Position numbers and translations under genes: made by a program
In this document: piece by piece, positions 56,836-64,000 of the stretch
Numbering within the stretch: position 1 is the stretch's first letter
Layout of the letters: the number at the start of each line of letters is the position of its first letter
Notes under the pieces: model-generated
What the model saw: only the letters and a program-made list of their open reading frames with translations
What the model was told of the DNA's origin: nothing
Databases searched by the model: none
Assembly (NCBI GenBank): GCA_030407005.1
Contig: JAUDYN010000003.1
Coordinates: forward strand, 1,736,001 to 1,800,000
Length of the DNA stretch: 64,000 nt
Direction of reading: 5' to 3'
Source: Desarmillaria ectypa
Taxonomy: Eukaryota; Basidiomycota; Agaricomycetes; Agaricales; Physalacriaceae

Positions 56836-57698
56836 ATGTCTCGTTCTCCTCGTTCGTACCTTGCTGTTCTGGCCTTTCTGCTGCCTGCTGAGAATTTTTC
56901 TATCCAGTTATAATATCGCTCGCTCTTGGAGCTGCTTCCGGTGCTCTCGGATTTTTTGTCGGTTACCTACGAAACTATCCTGAAGAAAACGAGACCAGAC
57001 TGCTTGAACCCGAACCACCAGAAAATGAAGAAGACATCCCCGACGGAGATCTTTCTTCTGTATCAGCCCGTTTTCTTGAGCCCTGCAAACTTGTATGAAA
57101 ATCTGTCTACTTGTGGCTGTATCAACAACCAGAATACAGGTTTTGATTGTTCGAACGGATCTGAAAATGAGTAGTGGGAATATATTCACTCAGTAGGCAC
57201 GCATATTTGTGCTTTGTGATGGTAGCTGAGTTCATGCGTAGATGCGGGTGCGTACATCGAAGTTAACATGCAATTTCTCGGTCTTAGGAATCCAATAGAG
57301 ACGCAACACTCGCCTGCTACAAGGTGCTGGTGAAGAAAAATCCCAGTGTAAGCCGTGTTTCTATGTACCAAAATGTCGCTGACGACCTTCTAGCTTGTTA
57401 GTCATTGGGAACGCACTGGGTGAATTGTCCTACACCTTCAAAGGTTGAAGATTATATGAATTCCCGTAGCCAAGCTAAAATCGCGCTCAAGGCGACTTCG
57501 GAGGAGCAGATTCTTGAACTAGAAGCGATCGCAAAGAGCCTGAACCTATGCGCGCGTTCAATAAAGGACCGGTAAGTTCTCGCTGAATTTATTGGCTCGC
57601 ATTGACAGCTCTGCAGGGGTATAACAGCGGTTCTCGGTATTGGCCCTGCTCCCGTCAAACTTGTCAATCAAGTGACTGGCAAACTACGCTTGCTGTGA
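56836..57698 (+). CDS. PTH2-like protein, paralogue B, with altered active site
   Basis: Exons 56836-56851, 56908-57092, 57140-57192, 57242-57247 (6 nt), 57299-57347, 57394-57419, 57470-57571 and 57617-57698 give 172 residues. After a membrane span (IISLALGAASGALGFFVGYL) and an acidic linker the PTH2 fold reads VLIVRTDLKMSSGNIFTQCGDATLACYK, LVSHWERTGQAKIALKATSEE, LELEAIAKSLNLCARSIKDRG and AVLGIGPAPVKLVNQVTGKLRLL. Compared with active PTH2 (GKVAAQCSHA, DAGRTQIAPGSQT), the Lys is Asn, the His is Asp and the RTQIxxGS loop is gone. Exon sizes 53-6-49-26-102 equal those of paralogue A. Probably a non-catalytic paralogue or a gene on its way out; all splice sites and the frame are intact. Confidence 0.78.
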
Positions 57699-57832
57699 GG
57701 ACAGAAGATAGGAATCTGATTGTGATACAGAGCTAGTCTAATGGTACAGTGTACGTGCGAATGTTGGTGATACAATGCGGAGAATGGAAAGGCCACAATC
57801 AGCAATCTTTTGATACTTTTATTCTATATTCA

Positions 57833-58210
57833 TCAGCTTAGGCACTTCCCACAAGCATGAATCGACTTACTTGGGACAACACCCAGAAGGGCGAATGGCT
57901 CAGTCTTGGTTTCCTCTTTCAAGTTGCTGGATCCACCGTTCTGAGCCGAGGAGGGTCCCGTCTCGGATGTACCCCCGTTGCCTGCATTGTCTAATCAAAG
58001 TTTAGTCTCGGATTTGGGTATATGCACTGCATACGTACCGGATAAGATTTTAATTAATGCGTCTTCATTGTCTGCGACATTCCCGCCATCTGCTGTCCCA
58101 GCATTACCCGAGTACGAGTTGGCGGCCGAAGACTCGTCGGCGCGAGGAATAATGGCGGCGAAGGAGGCGGATACGGCAAAGAAAAAGAGGGCGATGAAAG
58201 AATATAACAT
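57833..58210 (-). CDS. Small secreted protein, function unknown
   Basis: Exons 58210..58039 and 57990..57833 give 109 residues. The start MLYSFIALFFFAVSASFAAIIPRADE is a clear signal peptide with a possible cut after SFA. The mature part is Ser/Gly/Asn-rich (SSAANSYSGNAGTADGG, DNAGNGGTSETGPSSAQNGG) and ends with two Cys (SIHACGKCLS). No homologue is recognised. A second intron from 57853 would replace the last residues. Such small secreted proteins are common in mushrooms; an effector role is not shown. It shares a 256-bp divergent region with the Mpv17-like gene. Confidence 0.6.
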
Positions 58211-58466
58211 GGCCAGCACGAATAGATAGGCAGTAGCTTGTCTAGTGATGGAAGTAGGAGGGAAAGGTGTGCGAGAGGGAAGAACGAGCGACCCCTCTTT
58301 CTTATACCCCGGCGTTGTTGTGCCTTATTGACGCGTCTTGGGCACGTGAATTCAAATTTTATGCCTCCCACATTCAGCTTCAGCCGTGCTCCGCGAGCGC
58401 CACGCCGGATCGAATGAATAGTTTCCTCTTTCTTTTTCTCCCCACCTTTAGTGTCTCTTTACCATC

Positions 58467-59332
58467 ATGTCCAGCTTTGCTGTCGCACGCGCATACCAAC
58501 ACTCTTTCCGCACTTACCCTAGCATTACGCTCGCGTGCATAGGCGGAACCATGAATGCACTCGGTGATGTCGTTGCTCAGGCCTATCAGATAATTGTGAG
58601 TCGGCTGAGGCGGTATTCTGCAAAGGATTTTCTCAAGAGCCTACACAGTTGACAAAAAGACATCAACAACGCCCGACTTATGATTTCCATAGAACATTTC
58701 GCTTTTTCTGTTTCGGTTTTGCATTAAGTATGCCCCTTTCTCTTTCAGATTATGTCCCCTCAACTCCTCTTAGGTCCCTTGATTGGAAGATGGAACAAAT
58801 TCCTAGAGTGTCGGTTCCCAATGCGGCGCAGCTCTACCAATTCGAGTCGTGGTAGGACCAAATCTCTCGCCAAAAGAGTCGTTTGTGACCAAATTTTCAT
58901 GTGCGCTTTGCTTTGGTCTCCTTATGTTGGAATGCTTCTCACAGTCCTCGTTACAGGGCGCCAATTGGGGTATGTATGATTTAGTTCCTTTGCATCCTCC
59001 CCTGATCCTGTTTGGCAGCTCGCTCTCTTTCTCGGTTCTATGGGAATAATGGAAGGCCGAAACCTCTCTCAAATACAAGAAAAATACAAGGATCTTTACA
59101 AGCCTGCTCTCATCACCAACTGGCAAGTTTGGCCGGTCGCGCAACTCGTCAACTTTCGTTTCATGCCTCTGCCTTATCGCGTTCCATTCCAATCCACCTG
59201 CGGCGTGTTCTGGACGCTCTATTTGTCCATCATCAATTCAAAGTGAGATTCCGTCTTTCATGTTTATCGCGATAACTGAACTTCGCTGGCAGTGAGGATC
59301 AAAAACAAGATAGACGGGATCACTCGAACTGA
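58467..59332 (+). CDS. Mpv17/PMP22 (SYM1) family membrane protein
   Basis: Exons 58467-58595, 58649-58727, 58774-58900, 58957-58969 (13 nt), 59019-59242 and 59293-59332 give 203 residues. The sequence AYQHSFRTYPSITLACIGGTMNALGDVVAQ, TFRFFCFGFALSPLIGRWNKFLE, VVCDQIFMAPIGLALFLGSMGIMEG, LYKPALITNWQVWPVAQLVNFRFMPLPYRVPFQSTCGVFWTLYLS is the Mpv17/Sym1/PXMP2 fold. Members sit in mitochondrial inner or peroxisomal membranes and are thought to form channels; which one this is cannot be told from sequence alone. The 13-nt exon supplies AP-IG of QIFMAPIG and is bounded by good GT-AG introns. Confidence 0.9.
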
Positions 59333-59470
59333 ACTTCTCAACATGGGCACTATATATACATATCTATCGCATTCAATCACGGATTTCTCTCATCATCGGA
59401 AATAATTGTAGTCTATACTAGTCATACGAGTACTTTTTCAAATATAGAGCATGCAGTAACATACAACATT

Positions 59471-62340
59471 TTATGACGCCCCATATTTGTGTCTGAAGTA
59501 AGCTGGAGGCAACGTAGCAAGAACATCGACCAACGGCCTTTCAACTACAACCAACTCTCCAGGAGAGATGAAATCAACATGCAAGATCGGTCTAAAGTGA
59601 GTGATCATCTTAAAGTCAGTTGTGTGCTGATCCTGAACCGCGGGCCGTTTCATGCTGTGCGCGCGCTGACGCTTTTTATTAAATCCGCCATTGCTAAAGT
59701 TGGAGCCATCCATGTTGATCTTACACATCCAGGTCGAACCCCAGAACAAGGCATATTTTGTCGGTGAAGAGTCTGACGTGCTCTGTCGTGCACCAGGATC
59801 GAATGTAACACCCAAAATAGGATCGTGCGCCTGTGTGAATCGCTGGGGTAGACTCGCAATGAGACTCTTGGACCACGAGGGGAACTGTCGCGATTCCACA
59901 TCGTATATTTGGATGGAGTTGTCGGGGAAGGCGAGTGTTAGTAGACTTGACGTTGACGGATCAAATGCCAAGGTTTGAGCGGGATGAGCAAAAGAGGGTA
60001 GAACGCAATGGTGCTAGAAGCTCTTGAGACAAAAAATGCAGAAGCAAAGCGACAAAGGCTTACTTGGATGGAGTCCAGGTTGAAGACATGAGTCCGGGCA
60101 TTGTCATCAGAAGTCGCTGCCCATTGTCCGTCAGCACTGACGGAAATTCGCAGAACGTTGACAGCTACACAAGACGATGAATTATTGTCGAGCATGGCCT
60201 CTGATTCTGGAGCCTCCATATCAACATCCCCATCAGGCCTGAGTTTTTTAGTGACTCGGCCTTCGCCCATACCGTTTCTCTGGCGGTGATGATCGAATCT
60301 TCGCAGAACCTTTGGTTCATCCGAATCATTTCCCAGGTCTATGAGTAAAACGCACGATGACATGGACGTTGTCATCACAAGCTTGGAAGAATCAGGTGTA
60401 AACGCGAATGCTAGTCCTCCTGTCGAATGAGGTGTAAAAGGAAGCTGGGCCTGTAATATTGATCCAAAGTTGCGCACTCGTTTAGGTGTAAGATCACCCC
60501 TGGGCTAAACCTTCATCAGTTTGTGTATGAGAACGCAATCCGCGAACATATACTCACATCGTTGGCCAAAGAAAATAATTTTGTCTCATACAGATCGGAG
60601 ACGACGAACCATCGACCATCATCTGATATAGCACTTGCAACAAGATTGGTATGGACATTGAGGTCCATCTCCAAAACCTTCTCCCAAGCGTCATCTCCAG
60701 ACGCCGTTTCTCCATCGTCAAGATTTTCCTCAGAACGTTGGTTAATTCTCCATATACTCACACCGGCTTCTCGTAGGCAAGAAACGAGACGAGAACCTCG
60801 GGAAATGCATATAGCTGAGGCGTTGGACGGTCCTGCCGCGTATGCCAGTCGTCGATGGTAGGAATCGCCAAAAGTAGCCTCAGCACTAGTCGCAAGTGGA
60901 TTTACTAATTTCTTGATAGTGCTAGAAGGAAGCGCAGCTGGCGTAACGACAACAGACATGTCAAGCCCACCGGAGGCAAGTACAGGAGCAACATCGATGG
61001 GGAAAGAACGTTTATGCGAGGTCGGGAGAGATGTGTAGGGCGGCCACATCGCTAGTGCACGGACATCGTGTGAATGCATTCGACGAGAGCTTGATTGTAT
61101 CCATCGCGTAGTTGTCCGTCCTGTAGTTGAGCTGTCGGTAATGTGGGTTTTAATGAGCGAATATTGCGTCGCCTTTTGATCTACACCTGAAGAGTATACA
61201 ACTGACCCTTCCTATAGATAACTCAGATTGACAAACGAGATTGAAAACAGAATGAACTAACAGGGCTGACTGCGAGGCACAGAACATCAGCACTGTGCCC
61301 TTGGAAGCTTTGCAGCTGAGTGCAGGTTCTTGAGTCCCAGAACTTGACCATTCCGAGGGAGTCCCCAGAGACAATAGTGCCATCGCTTGTACAAGTCAGT
61401 GTCTCCATAAAAAAGTGGAAGAGAAGAGCACCGACCCGAGTGCACATACTGCCCACACCAAGGTCCTTTCACCCCGTACTTTGTCCGTGCCCATGCGCTC
61501 AGACGAGCGACCCGTTACAGCATCCCACTTACGCAGACTACTATCGGACCCGCCTGTCACCAACCATGAGTCTAACCACTCATGTTCTTCATCGTCAGTT
61601 TGTCCTGAGCCAGCCGAGACTCGCTTAAGCATGGGTGGACCCCACGCGATGCTCAACAGCCGAGATTTCACACGGTCGAACTTTCGAAGGTGAACTAAAT
61701 CATCGTCTAGCAAAGACAGGATGCGAATGCTTCCGTCCTCGCATCCCATTGCTAGCTGCGTCGACGCCGGGTTAACTGAGAAAGACCAAATAGAGCCTCC
61801 CTGGGAGCTTATAGTTCTCTACTAGAGATGATATTCAACATTCCAGGGTAAAGCGGTATATGACCTACTCGCACGCAACACCGGTCTGTGTCCCATTCCA
61901 ACAGTTCACTGCCCCCACCCGAGCTAAATAGCCGTAGCGCATCAAGATTTGGAACTTCTTCAAAGCGAAGCAGACGTGGATATCGTATCGAGAAGGCAAG
62001 AGAGTCGACTTTGGATGGATATAGACCTGGTAGTGTCTAACACCAGATTAATACAAGTCGTACAGAGCAGTTAGCTACACACCTTTGTCACTACCCACGC
62101 TTGGGGTGATTGCAGACCATCCTTTTCGCCTGACCAATGACAAAGATCGATGTTCCCACTGGCATGGCCGACGGCGAGGGTTGCAAAATGTGGAAACTGG
62201 GCTGCTGCCGTTGAATCCTTTCCTTTGGGCGAGGGTAGAGGGAGGGGAGGAAAGGCCAAAGCGGTGATTGTAGAAGGAGTGTAGTCAACGAACCTGCAAC
62301 GGTGGACGCTGACGGCTGTCTGGATCTGAGAGTCGGCCAT
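59471..62340 (-). CDS. UTP4: U3 snoRNP protein UTP4 (cirhin)
   Basis: Exons 62340..62083, 62036..61869, 61818..61450, 61402..61262, 61211..60558, 60504..60064 and 60013..59471 give 857 residues. UTP4 is a double WD40 propeller in the t-UTP subcomplex for pre-18S rRNA. Conserved: MADSQIQ, HRCRFVDYTPSTITALAF, FSSGGGSELLEWD, GSIWSFSVNPASTQLAMGCEDGSIRIL, RLLSIAW, SWLVTGGSDSSLRKWD, SDGTIVSGDSLGMVKFWDSRTCTQLQSFQGHSADVLCLAVSP, HDVRALA, ISVSADGQWAATSDD and a C-terminal RPILHVDFISPGELVVVERPL. All introns are 46-53 nt, GT-AG. Start is 113 bp from TIM10 on the other strand. Confidence 0.93.
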
Positions 62341-62453
62341 GGCTGCACAAACAGACGCGACTTTTTTTCGTGCCTGATCTGGCTGAAAAAAAACGTGACC
62401 CGCGGCTTGAATATTTTCACTTACACCATCATCCAAGCCACGCCTCAAAAAAT

Positions 62454-62850
62454 ATGTCGTTCCTTGGTGGTGGTCCGCGGGCTGGTCCTTCTGGCGGTGT
62501 TAATCCAGAAAAGATTGAAATGGCCATTACCGAGTGACTATCTTCATTCTTTGCTTCCTCTCCGTATCTGACTGGTATCTACAGACTGGACACAGTGACC
62601 GACTTTTTCAACCGCATGGTGGCGTACGAATGTTCCTTTGAGTCCTATTACGATGTCTGAACATTGCTCTAGGTCATGTCACAACAAATGCATCCCCGCT
62701 AGATACGCAGACGGCGAGCTGAACAAGGGCGAGCAGGTCTGTATAGACCGCTGCGTCGCAAAGTACAACGATGTGCAGAAGAAGGTCGGCGAGAAGATAC
62801 AAAGTAGAAGTGCAGCAAACGCAGGCAGCTCAGGTTTTGGTCCCTTGTAA
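62454..62850 (+). CDS. TIM10: Mitochondrial import chaperone TIM10
   Basis: Exons 62454-62533, 62585-62623 and 62673-62850 give 98 residues. The small Tim protein carries the twin CX3C motif (SCHNKC and CIDRC, separated by 16 residues), which forms two disulphides in the intermembrane space, where Tim9-Tim10 hexamers escort membrane proteins. TVTDFFNRMVASCHNKCIPARYADGELNKGE is typical Tim10. Choosing donor 62624 rather than 62619 is required to keep the motif in frame. N-terminus Gly/Pro-rich. Confidence 0.95.
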
Positions 62851-62975
62851 TCATCTTCCATCACACCATATTTATACCTCAGTCCCCCCCCTTGAAAATC
62901 TATAAGATCAAAAGCAATTCCGTATCAAGTCTACATCAAAACAACTGTAGCCCGAAAAAAAGTAAAGATAAAGAG

Positions 62976-63367
62976 TTATTTCCCAAAAGTTGGAAAACAT
63001 TCAGCAAGGGTCTTGCTATGCTTGTTCTGCGCATGCTCCTGTAGTCTGTGAATCGCTTAGAACAAAAAAGTCAATAACGTCCAGTTGCTCAAATACTCAC
63101 GCGGGTGCCCGAGTAGTGACAAACTTGACGTGGCGAAGATATTAGCCAACCCCTTGTCATGGAAAGGATGTAAGGTACTCACAAATGCCTGTCGACAGGT
63201 CGTACAGAGGATGTTCGTGGCTGCTGCATTGGACTTGGACTGCGATTTCGATCCCTTCGCGCCGTTCTTGTCTGCATTTCTCTCCCGTTTTTGAGCTGCC
63301 TTGGCGCCCTATACAGGAGGTGAGAGTGAGCCACCATACAGACAACTATTTCTCTCACGTTTCCCAT
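62976..63367 (-). CDS. Small C2H2 zinc-finger protein (ZNF706/At2g23090-like)
   Basis: Exons 63367..63359 (9 nt), 63308..63183, 63123..63101 and 63045..62976 give 75 residues. MGNGAKAAQKRERNA then a Lys/Ser-rich stretch lead to ILCTTCRQAF, TTRAPALQEHAQNKHSKTLAECFP, a single C2H2 finger (C-x2-C ... H-x4-H). This fits the tiny 4F5/zf-met2-like family conserved from plants to animals; the molecular role is poorly known. The first coding exon is only ATG plus two codons. The join QAF-FVTTRAP has one residue more than related proteins, so the acceptor at 63123 is slightly uncertain. Confidence 0.8.
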
Positions 63368-63519
63368 TTTGAAAACAGGTATTGAACAAAACAGTTAGCA
63401 CGATGAATGAGTGAAAAGCAACCTTGGAGGTGGACAAACGTCTATCACGCAAGTAATCGATTCCACGATTCCTGTCGATTTCCGGTATCCGGACCGCCTC
63501 TCCGCCAGAACCGACACAG

Positions 63520-64000
63520 ATGACTCAACTAACTCTTCGTTCCTTACGACTACGCCCACTCTTTTTCGCCCAGGCGCGTAAAATGTCTTTGTCCTTAGAT
63601 GCAGCCAGAGCAAAGGTTATCCAATCTGTCAAGGTGGACCTCTTGTCAAAGACTCAAGCTATCGAGAATGAATTTAAACGGAAGGAGACTGCTCGAACCT
63701 TCATTTGTGAGCCGTTATGCCTCGCAACAGTAGACTACATACTGATGAGATCTCGAAGCGGATACCATTACTGGTTGGCCCCCGTCTCCGTTCTATCTCC
63801 TAACAGCTTAAGTAAATATAATGCTACAGTTCCAACCGTAGAGATGTATGCCTATGCCGTCAATGCGACTCTAGGTGACGACGTATATTCGGAGCCTTCG
63901 ACTGCGCGAGTCATTTATCCGCTTACTTATCAGTATTCATCTTGATGTTCACTCTCCTATCAGCGCCTTGGAAGATCATATCGCCCAACTGACCGGCAAA
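63520..64000 (+). CDS. Threonine aldolase-like PLP enzyme, 5' part (runs off right edge)
   Basis: Exons 63520-63706, 63750-63773 (24 nt), 63830-63905 and 63964 to the window end. The joined core reads YLEADTITVPTVEMYAYAVNATLGDDVYSEPSTAALEDHIAQLTGK, the characteristic N-terminal block of low-specificity L-threonine aldolases, which split threonine to glycine and acetaldehyde. The catalytic Lys lies outside the window. The N-terminus (MTQLTLRSLRLRPLFFAQARK) looks like a mitochondrial presequence; a second in-frame ATG at 63583 would remove it. The intron 63906-63963 only fits as GC-AG (GCGAGT...ATCAG). Confidence 0.8.

Noticed and set aside
57731..57760. tagtctaatggtacag resembling a tRNA D-arm
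   Set aside because: No T-arm (GTTCRA) follows and the sequence is in the 3' region between PTH2-B and the secreted-protein gene.
1..64000. CRISPR arrays, bacterial operons or phage genes
   Set aside because: Dense spliceosomal introns and eukaryotic gene content exclude a prokaryotic origin; no spaced direct repeats were seen.

Overview
The window is fungal nuclear DNA, almost certainly from a mushroom-forming basidiomycete (Agaricomycetes). The evidence is gene density (about one gene per 2 kb, on both strands), very short introns (mostly 46-58 nt, about 165 resolved here) in nearly every gene, and many orthologues of yeast genes with basidiomycete-style exon structures. Exons were placed by hand from splice signals, reading phase and protein-family continuity. 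Almost every model closes in frame.

Layout. 1-703: 5' end of a BLM10/PSME4 proteasome activator (minus, runs off the left edge). 833-2107: a decayed duplicate of the 5' end of the next gene. 2108-8250 (+): SPF27/BCAS2 splicing factor, then a 1608-residue disordered protein. 8429-10117 (-): succinyl-CoA ligase beta. 10578-16954 (+): DinB-like protein, RPD3 histone deacetylase, RAD14/XPA, peroxisomal-type acyl-CoA thioesterase. 17022-20420: broken phytanoyl-CoA-dioxygenase-like gene, AIM18, and NDUFS3 head-to-head with AIM18. 20542-28093: MTC1, a chromodomain protein, PXMP4 and a BTB protein. 28314-29177: Ras. 29178-33335: 4.1 kb without a recognisable gene. 33336-37522: Yippee/MOH1, ULP1 SUMO protease, BET1 SNARE. 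37778-43760: a dead non-LTR retrotransposon. 44095-52778 (-): UPF0658 Golgi protein, PTH2, SGF11 and a CBS-PB1 protein. 53491-64000: TMEM33/POM33, HAS1 helicase, a second PTH2-like gene, a small secreted protein, an Mpv17-family protein, UTP4, TIM10, a small C2H2 protein and the 5' end of a threonine aldolase.

The genes are mostly housekeeping: mitochondrion (LSC2, NDUFS3, AIM18, TIM10, Mpv17-like, PTH2), peroxisome (thioesterase, PXMP4), ribosome biogenesis (HAS1, UTP4), chromatin (RPD3, SGF11, chromodomain protein), secretion (BET1, UPF0658, TMEM33). No operon-like pathway cluster, secondary-metabolite cluster, CRISPR array or tRNA was found. Many neighbours are head-to-head with 46-260 bp between start codons, so shared promoters are likely.

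The most unusual signals are structural: (i) two PTH2 paralogues that both keep a 6-nt microexon at the same codon, one of which has lost active-site residues; (ii) seven introns that appear to use GC-AG borders, three in the RPD3 gene; (iii) other exons of 9-15 nt and introns as short as 35 nt; (iv) a frameshifted dioxygenase gene; (v) a chromodomain protein of the size of fission-yeast Chp1 with an unrecognised conserved-looking C-terminal half.
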